DNA from: FEN-1219 sp963810755
GTDB taxonomy: Bacteria; Pseudomonadota; Gammaproteobacteria; Steroidobacterales; Rariloculaceae
Reading direction: 5' to 3'
Assembly: GCA_963810755.1 (NCBI GenBank)
Contig: CAWEOP010000009.1
Coordinates: 434,001-498,000 of the forward strand
Length of the DNA stretch: 64,000 nt
Shown: in pieces, positions 34,290 to 42,056 of the stretch
Layout: every line of letters begins with the position of its first letter
Numbering within the stretch: the stretch's first letter is position 1
The notes under the pieces: generated by a model
Told to the model about the DNA's origin: nothing
What the model saw: the letters and a program-made list of their open reading frames with translations, nothing else
Databases searched by the model: none
Program-made: the position numbers and the translations under genes

Positions 34290-34760
34290 TCAGTCGCGGC
34301 GCTGCGGTCCGAGCTCTCCCTGCAGAGCCGCGAGGAGTGCTGCGCGCTCCGCGGCCGGCAAGCGCGTATCGGTCTCGGCCAGGTCGGCCATCCATACTGG
34401 CCGTCCCCACTGCGGGTCGCTCTTGTAACGCGGCACGATGTGCCAATGCAGATGCGGCATGAGATTGCCGAGCGAAGCGACGTTCACGTGATCCGGCGCG
34501 CAGACGGCGGTGATTGCGCGAGCGGCGGCATGAAGATCTTCTGAGAATGCGCCCCACTCGCTCGGCGACAGCTGGTCGAGCCGCGTCGCGTGGCGGGGAT
34601 CGAAAACGAGCACGCAATGCCCACGGTAGGTTTGGTTGTGACGTAGGTACAGCGTCCCCGCGCGCAGCGTCGCGACTGCGTCCCAGTCGGCGGTGTGTGC
34701 AGCGCGCGGCGCGTCGAACGAGCAGTTGTTGCCTGCGGCGAGCTCATCCCATACGGTCAT
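34290..34760 (-). CDS. HIT-family protein (histidine-triad hydrolase)
   Basis: 156 residues. LYLRHNQTYRGHCVLVF opens the HIT fold, DHVNVASLGNLMPHLHWHIV carries the His-x-His-x-His triad, followed by RYKSDPQWGRPVW, which is typical of the AP4A hydrolase-like branch. Hydrolyses or transfers nucleotides from dinucleoside polyphosphates or nucleoside phosphoramidates. Lies upstream of the MATE gene with about 85 bases between. Confidence 0.92.
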   Translation of the reverse strand: MTVWDELAAGNNCSFDAPRAAHTADWDAVATLRAGTLYLRHNQTYRGHCVLVFDPRHATRLDQLSPSEWGAFSEDLHAAARAITAVCAPDHVNVASLGNLMPHLHWHIVPRYKSDPQWGRPVWMADLAETDTRLPAAERAALLAALQGELGPQRRD

Positions 34761-34888
34761 CTACGCGTCACTCCTCGCGACCCGTGCCCGCGCGGACGCT
34801 ACGCAATCCGCTCCCACGCGGTCAAGGCCGCGCATAGACTGAACGCCAAGTCCAACCCTGTAGGCTCCCCGCGCATCTAACCCTCTGA

Positions 34889-35512
34889 ATGAGCGACGCC
34901 ACGACACCGGATTTCCGCACGGCCGCCGCCGAGCTCGACGAGCAAACCCTGCTGCACGCCGCGCGCACCGGGGACGTGCACGCGTTCGAGACGCTCTATC
35001 GAGCGCTCGCGCCGGGAGTCTACGGTTTGTGCCTGCGCCTCGCCCACAACGCCGCCGAGGCCCAGGACTGCACGCAAGACACCTTCGTCCGCGCGTGGCA
35101 GCGCCTCGCCGAGTTCCGCGGCGAAAGCCGCTTCGCCACGTGGCTGCACCGAATCGCCGTGAACGAGGTGCTCGGTCGGCGCCGGCACGCCGCTGTGGAG
35201 CACCGCCACTTGAGCGCAGTCGATCCCGCGAAGCGCTATACGCTCGACGATTCCGCGACGCTGCGAGACCTCGAGCAGGCGATCGCACGGCTGCCGGATC
35301 GCGCGCGCGAGGTGTTCGTGCTGCGCGCGGTCTACGGCTACACACACGAAGAGATTGCCGGTGTGCTTCGCGTCACGGTGAGCACGTCGAAAACTCAGCA
35401 CCACCGCGCCCGCAAGCTCTTGATCGCGGCGCTGCCGGGCCTCGGCGACACGACGGGCGATCTCGATTCGGCCACCGCCCTCGACACGGCATCCAACGGA
35501 GGCGACGAGTGA
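34889..35512 (+). CDS. ECF-type RNA polymerase sigma factor
   Basis: 207 residues. Region 2: FETLYRALAPGVYGLCLRLA with AQDCTQDTFVRAWQRLAEFR and TWLHRIAVNEVL; region 4: AIARLPDRAREVFVLRAVYG with YTHEEIAGVLRVTVSTSKTQ. First gene of a three-gene operon with an overlapping anti-sigma-like gene (GTGA at 35509-35512) and a DUF4097 protein. It probably directs its own operon in response to an envelope signal; no target promoter could be defined. Confidence 0.93.
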   Translation: MSDATTPDFRTAAAELDEQTLLHAARTGDVHAFETLYRALAPGVYGLCLRLAHNAAEAQDCTQDTFVRAWQRLAEFRGESRFATWLHRIAVNEVLGRRRHAAVEHRHLSAVDPAKRYTLDDSATLRDLEQAIARLPDRAREVFVLRAVYGYTHEEIAGVLRVTVSTSKTQHHRARKLLIAALPGLGDTTGDLDSATALDTASNGGDE

Positions 35513-36129
35513 CGCGCGAGCACGACGCCCCGACCGCGACCGAGCTCGACGAGCTCGTTCGCCGCCTGCCGCGCGATGTCGAGCCCCCGCTCGAGCTCTG
35601 GCCGCGGATCGCGGCTCTGCTCGACGCGCCGCCACGTCGCTCGCTCGAAGAACGGGCCCGCGATCTGCCCACGGAGATCGCGCCGCCCATCGACCTTTGG
35701 CCGCAGATCGCCGCGCGGCTGCGAACCGCGCCCCCGCGGCCGCACGCGCGCGCTCGTGTCGCGGCCGCCGCTGCCGCCATCGTGATTGGCGTGCTCGTCG
35801 CCCTCGCCGTGCGCGACCATCCCGACGGCGGCGGCAACGACACGGTCCGGGTCGCGCCGAACGTCGACGGCGCCGGCGCCGGCGATCCGGGGAGCACGGC
35901 GCTCGGTGCCTATTGGATGCTGCGCTCTCCCGTCGTCTCCGACGAGGTGGCCGCGACGCTGCAGCGCGAGCTCACGCTCGTGCGCGACGAACGTTTGCGT
36001 ATCGAAGCGGCGATCGATAGCGAGCCCACGAACGCCGGGCTCCGCGAGCTTTGGACGCATACGTATCAGGTCGAGCTGCAACTCGCCGACGCATACGGCC
36101 GAACCATCATGGCTTACTCGAGAGGATGA
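35509..36129 (+). CDS. Putative membrane anti-sigma factor with duplicated N-terminal motif
   Basis: 206 residues from a GTG that overlaps the sigma stop, with GGAGG at the right distance. The cytoplasmic part contains the same motif twice: VRRLPRDVEPPLELWPRIAA (about 16-35) and ARDLPTEIAPPIDLWPQIAA (about 45-64). One membrane helix follows (AAAAAAIVIGVLVALAV, about 87-103), then a periplasmic domain ending in a coiled coil (VAATLQRELTLVRDERLRIE). Position and layout say anti-sigma; the classical zinc-finger HxxxCxxC is absent. Confidence 0.75.
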   Translation: MTREHDAPTATELDELVRRLPRDVEPPLELWPRIAALLDAPPRRSLEERARDLPTEIAPPIDLWPQIAARLRTAPPRPHARARVAAAAAAIVIGVLVALAVRDHPDGGGNDTVRVAPNVDGAGAGDPGSTALGAYWMLRSPVVSDEVAATLQRELTLVRDERLRIEAAIDSEPTNAGLRELWTHTYQVELQLADAYGRTIMAYSRG

Positions 36130-36134
36130 TTCCG

Positions 36135-37025
36135 ATGACACGAGGACTTTCGCTCGCGCTCGCACTCGCCGCGGCCGCGCCGCTCGCCTGCGCGTTCGGT
36201 GCGACGCCGGTCGACCGGGAGATCGACGCCGATCCGAGCGGCGGCCTCGAGGTCCACAACATCGCGGGCTCGGTCGAGATCGAGGGTTGGAACCGCCGGA
36301 GCGTGCACGTGTCGGGCACGCTCGCGGACAACGTCGAACGGCTCGACGTGCGTGCCGTCGGCGAGCAGATCGTGGTCGAAGTCATCCTGCGCCAGGACTC
36401 GCGCTCGCACGACGGCGGCACTTCGCTCAAGATCAGCGCGCCGCAAGCGCACGACCTCGAAGTCGCCACGGTGAGCGCGAGCATCTCGGTGCGGGGGATC
36501 GAGGGCGAGCAGCGGCTGCGCTCGGTCAGCGGAACGATCGACACGGCAGGCTTTGCGACCGACATCGAGCTCAACTCCGTGAGCGGCGACGTGACGGCGC
36601 ACGGCAGCGGCCGGCAAGCCGTCACGCGAGCGCGAGCGATCAGCGGCACCGTCAGACTCACCGGGCTCGCAGGCCAGGTGGAGGCGGAGTCGGTGAGCGG
36701 CTCCGTCGACGTGACCGCCGACAAGCTGCAACGTGTAACGGCAAATTCGATCTCGGGCACCGTATCTTTGCGCGGAGCGCTGGCGGACGACGCACGCGTC
36801 GACGTCACGAGCACGAGCGGTCGCGTGGATCTGCGTTTCAAGGGCGATGCCGCCGCCGAGTACGACCTCTCGTCGTTCAGCGGCGCGATCAGAAGCTGCT
36901 TCGGACCACCGGTCGTCCAAGCACCGAACGGTCCGCAGCGAAAGCAGCGCTTTCGCGAAGGCACGTCGAGCGCGCGCGTGCGCGCGAACAGCATGAGCGG
37001 CAGTATCGATCTCTGCCGAGAGTGA
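36135..37025 (+). CDS. DUF4097 beta-helix-type exported protein
   Basis: 296 residues: signal peptide (cut near AFGA, residue 20) and then repeats of about 20 residues built around V-SGxV-x-hydrophobic (VSGTIDTAGFATDIELNSVS, ISGTVRLTGLAGQVEAESVS, ISGTVSLRGALADDARVDVT), the DUF4097 adhesin-like beta repeat. Third gene of the ECF sigma operon, a common partner there. ATG 36135 is favoured because AGAGG lies 9 bases upstream; ATG 36126 overlaps the anti-sigma stop. Confidence 0.88.
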   Translation: MTRGLSLALALAAAAPLACAFGATPVDREIDADPSGGLEVHNIAGSVEIEGWNRRSVHVSGTLADNVERLDVRAVGEQIVVEVILRQDSRSHDGGTSLKISAPQAHDLEVATVSASISVRGIEGEQRLRSVSGTIDTAGFATDIELNSVSGDVTAHGSGRQAVTRARAISGTVRLTGLAGQVEAESVSGSVDVTADKLQRVTANSISGTVSLRGALADDARVDVTSTSGRVDLRFKGDAAAEYDLSSFSGAIRSCFGPPVVQAPNGPQRKQRFREGTSSARVRANSMSGSIDLCRE

Positions 37026-37034
37026 TCGCCCCCG

Positions 37035-37382
37035 TCAGAGCCGAGGTTGATACGGACCGAGCTGCAGCAGCGCCTTGCTGATTTGCTGCAGCAGCGCAGC
37101 GTCATTCGGCTCGGCTACGAAGCCCTCGCCGCCCGCCACTTCGAGCAACAGCGTGTCATAGCGCCACTGCTCGAGCAGCCAGATCTTTTCGAGCGCCGAC
37201 CAGTGATCGGTCGCGAGCACGAACGCGAGCTCGTCGATCGCCGTCGCGCTATCGTCGATGGGCGGCGCCGCGGGCGCTGCTGTCGGCGCATCGATCTCGC
37301 GCGCGGACAACCGTGCGGACGTCAAATCCCAGCACGGCAACGGCACGCACGAGTCGGCGATACGACGGGTAGCGTATGGCAT
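37035..37382 (-). CDS. Hypothetical protein
   Basis: 115 residues from ATG 37382. The C-terminal half looks like a real folded protein (IDELAFVLATDHWSALEKIW, LLEQWRYDTLLLEVAGGEGF, ALLQQISKALLQLG), alternating hydrophobic and charged residues; the N terminus is Pro/Ala rich. No family recognised. Its start codon lies inside the sigma-54 promoter of the divergent PRC-barrel gene, so either the start is further in or both signals share the site. Ends 10 bases from the DUF4097 gene, convergent. Confidence 0.5.
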   Translation of the reverse strand: MPYATRRIADSCVPLPCWDLTSARLSAREIDAPTAAPAAPPIDDSATAIDELAFVLATDHWSALEKIWLLEQWRYDTLLLEVAGGEGFVAEPNDAALLQQISKALLQLGPYQPRL

Positions 37383-37392
37383 AGAACTTGCT
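37377..37392 (+). promoter_or_regulatory. Sigma-54 promoter for the PRC-barrel gene
   Basis: TGGCATAGAACTTGCT: -24 TGGCATA, N4, -12 TTGCT with exact spacing. Expected start of transcription near 37403, 28 bases before the ATG. Confidence 0.8.
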
Positions 37393-37430
37393 CCTGGTCT
37401 CATGAAATCGATCCTGAAGGAGTACTCGCT

Positions 37431-37757
37431 ATGTCGGCGATCCTGTTGTCCTTTCAGCGCCTCGGCCAGTACGAAGTCTATGATCGGCGCGGCGACAAGC
37501 TCGGGGTAATCGACGACCTAATGCTCGACATCGACGGCGCGAAGGTTCGCTATGCCGTCCTCGCATCGAAGTCATCACTCGGCCTATCCAAGAAGTCCTT
37601 CGCCGTTCCGCTCGCCGCCTTGCACCTCGACACCGAGAACGAATGCTTCGTGCTCGATGTCGATCGCGATGCGCTCGCGCAATCCCCGGGATTCGACGAG
37701 AGCACGCCGCCCGCGCTGCCGGACCCTATATTCGCCGGCAGCGAACGGCGCCTCTAG
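37431..37757 (+). CDS. PRC-barrel domain protein
   Basis: 108 residues with one PRC barrel (GQYEVYDRRGDKLGVIDDLM, KVRYAVLASKSSLGLSKKSF, AVPLAALHLDTENECFVLDV) and a short Pro-rich tail. PRC barrels bind proteins or RNA (RimM, photosynthetic reaction centre H); the stand-alone form is common in stress gene clusters. AAGGAG lies 8 bases before the ATG. Behind a sigma-54 promoter. A paralogue is at 52035-52385. Confidence 0.9.
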   Translation: MSAILLSFQRLGQYEVYDRRGDKLGVIDDLMLDIDGAKVRYAVLASKSSLGLSKKSFAVPLAALHLDTENECFVLDVDRDALAQSPGFDESTPPALPDPIFAGSERRL

Positions 37758-37912
37758 GCATCGTCTCCCGGGCGCGGCGCCCGCGACGCCCACTTGAACT
37801 GCCGATTGCCTTTGCGCGCAGCATCCACGAATGCGAGCGCGCCGAGGAAGATCAACAGCACTACGGCGATTCCGAGCAACGTGTAGACGGCGATGGCAGC
37901 ATTCGGACTCAT
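37754..37912 (-). CDS. Small single-helix membrane protein
   Basis: 52 residues: MSPNAAIAVYTLLGIAVVLL leads a membrane helix, followed by a basic tail ending RAPRPGDDA. The frame is open to 37969, but the sigma-54-like promoter at 37925-37940 would start transcription only 1-3 bases before ATG 37912, so the message may be leaderless or the start may be further in. The 3' end overlaps the convergent PRC-barrel gene by 4 bases. No family recognised. Confidence 0.55.
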   Translation of the reverse strand: MSPNAAIAVYTLLGIAVVLLIFLGALAFVDAARKGNRQFKWASRAPRPGDDA

Positions 37913-37924
37913 GTAGTTGTTGAC

Positions 37925-37940
37925 AGCAAGTTCCGTGCCC
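37925..37940 (-). promoter_or_regulatory. Sigma-54-like promoter for the small membrane protein gene
   Basis: Minus strand GGGCACGGAACTTGCT; only the first base departs from TGGCACG-N4-TTGCW. It forms a divergent pair with the promoter at 38067. Confidence 0.6.
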
Positions 37941-38066
37941 GGCGCAATAGGCACAGACCCTGACCGCATCGCAGTTCCGCTTCCAACCTATGCAGCGCGG
38001 CGTTGCAGTTTCTGCAATCGGTGCCGTCCACCGATCCCCCAGCTCACCCCAGCACGCGGTCCGCGC

Positions 38067-38082
38067 GGGCACGAGAGTTGCA
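38067..38082 (+). promoter_or_regulatory. Sigma-54 promoter for the AI-2E-type permease gene
   Basis: GGGCACGAGAGTTGCA: -24 GGGCACG, N4, -12 TTGCA. Expected transcription start near 38093, about 32 bases before the ATG at 38125. Confidence 0.7.
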
Positions 38083-38124
38083 CCAAGCGTTTGCGACAGC
38101 ACGCTCGCGCGAGGTAGACGGACG

Positions 38125-39261
38125 ATGGTGACAACGGGATTCGGTCCGGCCGACGACCCAGGCGGCAAGAACCGGATGCGGCGGATGTTCGCGTTGATCC
38201 TCGCCGCGCTGTTCTTGGTGCTGTTCTTGCGGATGGTCTTACCGTTCTTCGAAGCGCTCGTGCTCGCCGCCGTCTTCAGCGGCTTGCTGTTCCCGTTCTA
38301 CGCGAAGCTCCGGCGCCGGCTGAACAAGCGCGAGGCGCCGGCTGCGTTAGTGACGACGCTCGCTGCATTGCTCGTCGTGGTGTTGCCGCTCACGGTGCTC
38401 GTCGGCGTGTTCGCGAAGGAAGCCGTGCGCGTGAGCGAGGTCGTAGCGCCGCTCGTCGACGGCAAGAACGACCTGCGGGACATCTCGGGGGTCGTGCCGA
38501 CGTGGATCCCGTACCGCGCTCAGGTCCTGCAGCGCACCGGGGAGGTGGTGAAGCAGACCGGGACGTTCGTCGTCGAGAGGTTGACGCGGGCTACGCAGAG
38601 CACCGTGATCTTCCTGCTGAACCTATTCGTCATGCTCTATGCGATGTTCTATTTCTTCGTGCGCGGACCCCAACTGCTCGCATTTCTCAACGAGTACACG
38701 CCGCTATTCGACGACGACAAGCGGGAGATCGCCAAGAAAGGCCTCGCCGTGACGCGTGCGACCCTGAAGAGCATCCTGATCATCGGCACGCTGCAGGGGG
38801 CGCTCGGCGGAATCGCTTTCGCCGTGGTCGGAATCGAGAGTCCGGTGTTCTGGGGCATCGTGATGGCGGTGGCTTCGGCGCTGCCTTCGGTCGGGACCGC
38901 GCTCATCTGGGCGCCGGCCGCCGCCGTGCTGTTCCTCCGCGGCGACACCGGCCATGCGCTCGCGTTGACGGCTTGGTGTGCCCTCGTCGTGAGCAGCCTC
39001 GACAACCTCCTACGCCCGCGCCTCGTCGGCAACGAGGCTCAGATGCCGGATCTCGTCGTCCTCCTGAGCACGCTCGGCGGGATCACGATGTTCGGCGTCA
39101 CGGGCATCATCATCGGCCCCGTGCTCGCGGGCCTGTTCCTCACGAGCATCGACATTTTCACGGCGACGTTTGGACGCGAGCTGCGCGACGGCGCAGGCAC
39201 GCACGCGTTGGTTGACGCGGAAGGGGTCGCGCACGCGGGCGTGCGTCAACGGCACGAATAG
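38125..39261 (+). CDS. AI-2E family (PerM/YdiK-like) membrane protein
   Basis: 378 residues with about eight helices: paired N-terminal helices (ALILAALFLVLFLRMVLPFF, ALVLAAVFSGLLFPFYAKLR), a long polar loop (about 130-170), then the conserved C-terminal block (SILIIGTLQGALGGIAFAVV, PVFWGIVMAVASALPSVGTA, LLRPRLVGNEAQMPDLVVLL, GPVLAGLFLTSIDIF). Family members export small molecules or act as Na+/H+ antiporters. ATG 38125 has GAGG about 10 bases upstream and follows a sigma-54 promoter. Probably single gene. Confidence 0.9.
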   Translation: MVTTGFGPADDPGGKNRMRRMFALILAALFLVLFLRMVLPFFEALVLAAVFSGLLFPFYAKLRRRLNKREAPAALVTTLAALLVVVLPLTVLVGVFAKEAVRVSEVVAPLVDGKNDLRDISGVVPTWIPYRAQVLQRTGEVVKQTGTFVVERLTRATQSTVIFLLNLFVMLYAMFYFFVRGPQLLAFLNEYTPLFDDDKREIAKKGLAVTRATLKSILIIGTLQGALGGIAFAVVGIESPVFWGIVMAVASALPSVGTALIWAPAAAVLFLRGDTGHALALTAWCALVVSSLDNLLRPRLVGNEAQMPDLVVLLSTLGGITMFGVTGIIIGPVLAGLFLTSIDIFTATFGRELRDGAGTHALVDAEGVAHAGVRQRHE

Positions 39262-39271
39262 GTTAGGACGC

Positions 39272-39439
39272 TCAGTGCGATTCGAACAGCTCGACGAGCT
39301 CGCGGCGATTCTTCTTGCGCGCGTCGCGCACCCGCAGCTGCAGCGCGAACTGCCTGAGCTCTTCGATCGTCCAGCGCGAATAGTCCGGCGGCGGCCGCAT
39401 GCCGCGGATCATTCCCTCGAGATGGCTGATCTTTTCCAT
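39272..39439 (-). CDS. 55-residue basic protein, last gene of the SOD operon
   Basis: MEKISHLEGMIRGMRPPPDY is followed by SRWTIEELRQFALQLRVRDA and a basic end KKNRRELVELFESH. Helical and strongly basic, like a small nucleic-acid- or ribosome-binding protein, but no family recognised. GGAG lies 9 bases before the ATG. It overlaps the 3' end of the PPOX gene by 31 bases and closes the operon that begins at the sigma-54 promoter 41971-41986. Confidence 0.7.
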   Translation of the reverse strand: MEKISHLEGMIRGMRPPPDYSRWTIEELRQFALQLRVRDARKKNRRELVELFESH

Positions 39440-39975
39440 CGTGCTAGCTCCAAGCTGATGACGTTGTTTCGGGCGCGGTCGCCGGCGTTACCGAGCGGCG
39501 ACGCCGACGGGTCTTCGGTTGGCGGTCTCGGCGGTGAATCGCGCTCGTGCGCGGCCGCCGAGTGCGGAGTGTCGAAGCGCAGGCCGCGCAGCCCCGAGCG
39601 GTCCCAATACTCGGCGTATTGAGGCGCGACCTCGATGAGCACGACGCTCGCATGCCGCCGATTCTGTGCGAGCCAGGCTCGCTGCTGATCGTTCCAGATC
39701 GATTCGTCGCCGGTCGGACGCGCCACGCAAGCAGTCCCGGTTACAGAGCAGAAGCGGATGCCGTCCTGCATGACGACGTTCACGTTCGGGTCTTGGCTCA
39801 GCTCGTCGAGCGGGTCGCCGATGATGCCGGAGAGAAGCCACAGCTTCCGGCTGTCGTCCGTATTCGCGACGATCGTCGGACGAGAGCGCATTCCCTCGCC
39901 GCAGCGGCTCACGAGCATGGCGCGGTCGAAGCCGTGCACCAAGGCTTGCAGAAGCTCGGCATCAGTGTCGTCCAC
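39409..39975 (-). CDS. Pyridoxamine 5'-phosphate oxidase-like (general stress protein) flavin-binding protein
   Basis: 188 residues. A split-barrel FMN-binding domain fills the first 130 residues (FDRAMLVSRCGEGMRSRPTI, LWLLSGIIGDPLDELSQDPN, SVTGTACVARPTGDESIWND); a Pro-rich tail of about 50 residues follows. Resembles the GSP26 stress-protein branch, which binds flavin without vitamin B6 oxidase activity. GTG start at 39975 with GAGGAG 6 bases upstream. Confidence 0.85.
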   Translation of the reverse strand: MDDTDAELLQALVHGFDRAMLVSRCGEGMRSRPTIVANTDDSRKLWLLSGIIGDPLDELSQDPNVNVVMQDGIRFCSVTGTACVARPTGDESIWNDQQRAWLAQNRRHASVVLIEVAPQYAEYWDRSGLRGLRFDTPHSAAAHERDSPPRPPTEDPSASPLGNAGDRARNNVISLELARWKRSAISRE

Positions 39976-39993
39976 GCGCTTCTCCTCGATCGC

Positions 39994-40173
39994 CTAGATC
40001 TCTTTCTGAGTCTGGTCGTCCGACCAGCCCTGATGCTTGTGCACACGAAACCGCACTTTGGCGGGCTCGCTCTGCAGCTGCAGCGTGTCGTCGTCGAACG
40101 GGTCGCAGCGATGCTCGCGCAGCACCTTCGCGATCGGGCGCTTGGATGAATCTTGTCCGGGTTCCTTCAACAT
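39994..40173 (-). CDS. 59-residue hydrophilic protein in the SOD operon
   Basis: MLKEPGQDSSKRPIAKVLRE and HRCDPFDDDTLQLQSEPAKV, then RFRVHKHQGWSDDQTQKEI. No family recognised; hydrophilic, with a strand-rich middle. GAGGAG lies 8 bases before the ATG, and the gene fits tightly between superoxide dismutase (30 bases) and the PPOX gene (18 bases), so it is very likely real. Confidence 0.7.
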   Translation of the reverse strand: MLKEPGQDSSKRPIAKVLREHRCDPFDDDTLQLQSEPAKVRFRVHKHQGWSDDQTQKEI

Positions 40174-40203
40174 GATCGTGCTCCTCGTAAGTTCGCGCGG
40201 ACG

Positions 40204-40818
40204 CTAGAGGCCGATATCCGTTTTGCGCACTTTGTCGAAGCGCGCCGCAACGTCAGCCCAGTCGACGAGGCTCCAGAATCCTTCGAGCCACTCGTTCTTC
40301 CGGTTCTGATACTGCAGGTAATAGGCGTGCTCCCACATATCGACGACGAGAATCGGCAGCGTTCCATTCCCGACGTTGCCTTGGTGGTCGAATACTTGCT
40401 CGACGACGAGCCGCTTGCCGAGCGGCTCCCACGACATCGCTCCCCAACCCGACCCCTGGATCGACGCGGCCGCCGACGTGAGCTGCGCCTTGAACGCGTC
40501 GAACGAGCCGAAGTGCCGGTCGATCGCCTTGGCGAGCGACCCGCTCGGTGTTCCGCCGCCGCTCGGCGACATGTTCTTCCAGAGCATCGAGTGCAGCACG
40601 TGGCCTGAAAGATTGAACGCGAGGCTCTTCTCGAGCTGCCCGATGTGATCGAACTCGTTGCTCTCGCGAGCTTCGGCGAGCTTGTCGAGCGTATCGTTCG
40701 CGCCTTTCACGTACGCGGCGTGATGCTTCGAGTAATGCAGCTCGAGGAGCTCTCCGGAGAGGTGCGGCTCGAGCGCATCGTATTTGTATGGCAATGCTGG
40801 CATTGAATAGTTCGACAT
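40204..40818 (-). CDS. Superoxide dismutase (Fe/Mn family)
   Basis: 204 residues, complete. MPALPYKYDALEPHLSGELL and ELHYSKHHAAYVKGANDTLD begin the helical domain with the first metal His; HVLHSMLWKNMSP has the second; VVDMWEHAYYLQYQNRKNEW supplies the Asp and third His. The HQGN segment before LPILVVDMW favours Mn or cambialistic use over strict Fe, but this is an inference. No signal peptide, so cytoplasmic. Its start follows the stop of the YqjK-like gene immediately, with GAGGAG inside that gene. Confidence 0.96.
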   Translation of the reverse strand: MSNYSMPALPYKYDALEPHLSGELLELHYSKHHAAYVKGANDTLDKLAEARESNEFDHIGQLEKSLAFNLSGHVLHSMLWKNMSPSGGGTPSGSLAKAIDRHFGSFDAFKAQLTSAAASIQGSGWGAMSWEPLGKRLVVEQVFDHQGNVGNGTLPILVVDMWEHAYYLQYQNRKNEWLEGFWSLVDWADVAARFDKVRKTDIGL

Positions 40819-41211
40819 CTATCGCTCCTCGTGCGGCAGCCCAGCGGCGGCCCCATGGTCGGCTGCGCGCGGCCGAGCAGTCAGTGCCGCGCCCGCCGCG
40901 ATGCCGCTTTGAAATTCTCTATACAGATGTGCGAGCCAAATCAGTGACGCGCCCGCCCTGCGCAGCCTCACACTCAGCCGCGCCGCGACGCTCGCGCCGC
41001 GCCGGCGCGGTCCGGGCCGCACGATCAGCCAGCCGAGCGCGAAGCACCCGCCGAGCACCCACGGAGACGTCGCAAGACTACGAACCTGCGAGCCGAAAGC
41101 GCGCCGCGACCCGATCCAGCGGAGCCGGTTGAGCTCCGCTCGTTGCGCGAGGCGCTTCACGACCACGCGTTGCTGACTAAGATCGGCTGGCGACCAGCGG
41201 TCCGCTGTCAT
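40819..41211 (-). CDS. YqjK-like membrane protein
   Basis: 130 residues. MTADRWSPADLSQQRVVVKR leads a basic N-terminal helix, a membrane helix (PWVLGGCFALGWLIV) follows at about 72-86, then basic and Ala-rich sequence. In enterobacteria a yqjD-yqjE-yqjK series has the same gene order as here (DUF883, holin-like, then this gene), which supports the name; the sequence alone is weak. The start overlaps the upstream gene by 35 bases. Confidence 0.6.
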   Translation of the reverse strand: MTADRWSPADLSQQRVVVKRLAQRAELNRLRWIGSRRAFGSQVRSLATSPWVLGGCFALGWLIVRPGPRRRGASVAARLSVRLRRAGASLIWLAHLYREFQSGIAAGAALTARPRAADHGAAAGLPHEER

Positions 41212-41597
41212 TCCCGACCCCTGCCTTGGCGACCAAGGTGGTTCTGAGCTCCGGCAAAGTGAGATTCCAGCTAAGCCGCACGGTGGCTTGCCACAGGTAG
41301 TACGCGAGCGCCGCGTGCCCGACCGCGATGAGCAGCGCGGGAATCGGCCAGCCGAGCGACGATCTGTGCGAACAGGAATAGCCCACACGCGACCAGGAGG
41401 ACCCACGCCACGACGAGCGCCGCGGCCGCGATCATCACGAGCAGGAGCATCGCGAGACCGCTCAGCGCCGCGAGCCGAGCTTCCGCAGCCGCGAGCTCCA
41501 CGATGTCGCGGGCGCGCTGCAGTGCGGCGCGGACGAGATCTTCGCCCACACGGCCCGTGGGGTCGGTATGAACGCCGTCCGCGGCCTGCGTCTGCAT
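41177..41597 (-). CDS. YqjE-like (phage holin family) membrane protein, apparent frameshift
   Basis: The first half (41597 to about 41370) has an amphipathic helix (VGEDLVRAALQRARDIVELA) and a membrane helix pair with FLFAQIVARL. The second half (SSLGWPIPALLIAVGHAALA and YYLWQATVRLSWNLTLPELR) is in the next frame and ends at 41177. One base gained or lost between about 41350 and 41375 would join IVARL to GWPIPALL. About 139 residues after repair, the family's usual length. YqjE-type proteins are inner-membrane partners of the ribosome-binding YqjD. Confidence 0.7.
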
Positions 41598-41622
41598 ATG
41601 AAGCTCGGCTCTCGACAGGCGC

Positions 41623-41925
41623 TCAGCGCCGAATCAGCGCGCTGATGATCACTCCCGCCGCAAACGCGATTCCCGCGCTCGTCAACGGATTTTGCTCGAT
41701 ATAGGAGCGGGCCTTCTTGACGTTCTCGTCCGCCGCGGCCATGGCTTGCTCTTGCATCTCCTTCGCCTGTTCCGCCGCGCGGCTCGCCGCTCCGCGAACT
41801 TCCTTCTCGGCGTAGTTGGCCGACTCGGCGACGCGATCGACCGTATCGTGGGCCATCGCCGCGAGCCGGTCCGTCGTCGGATTGTCGTTACTGCTGTTGC
41901 GTGCCGAAGTGCGTGTCTGTGTCAT
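41623..41925 (-). CDS. DUF883 family (YqjD/ElaB-like) protein
   Basis: 100 residues: a long amphipathic helix (TDRLAAMAHDTVDRVAESAN, then AASRAAEQAKEMQEQAMAAA) and a C-terminal membrane anchor PLTSAGIAFAAGVIISALIRR-like segment. YqjD/ElaB tether ribosomes to the inner membrane in stationary phase. GGAGGT lies 6 bases before ATG 41925. First gene of a seven-gene operon behind the sigma-54 promoter at 41971. Confidence 0.92.
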   Translation of the reverse strand: MTQTRTSARNSSNDNPTTDRLAAMAHDTVDRVAESANYAEKEVRGAASRAAEQAKEMQEQAMAAADENVKKARSYIEQNPLTSAGIAFAAGVIISALIRR

Positions 41926-41970
41926 GTCCGTACCTCCGTGTCGAATAGAAAAAAAGTTCGCTCGTCGTGG

Positions 41971-41986
41971 TGCAGGAACCGTGCCA
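41971..41986 (-). promoter_or_regulatory. Sigma-54 promoter for the DUF883-SOD operon
   Basis: Minus strand TGGCACGGTTCCTGCA: perfect -24 TGGCACG, N4, -12 CTGCA (one change). Expected start near 41959, 34 bases before ATG 41925. Confidence 0.8.
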
Positions 41987-42056
41987 CGCAACCCTCCGGG
42001 CCGCGCGCCGTTGTCGCGCACACCTACGACGCGAAACCGTCAGAGTTGGGAACGAC

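Noticed and set aside
36899..37757. Long upstream extension of the PRC-barrel frame to 37047
   Set aside because: It crosses the sigma-54 promoter and a minus-strand gene and has no domain; the AAGGAG-supported ATG at 37431 is clearly the start.
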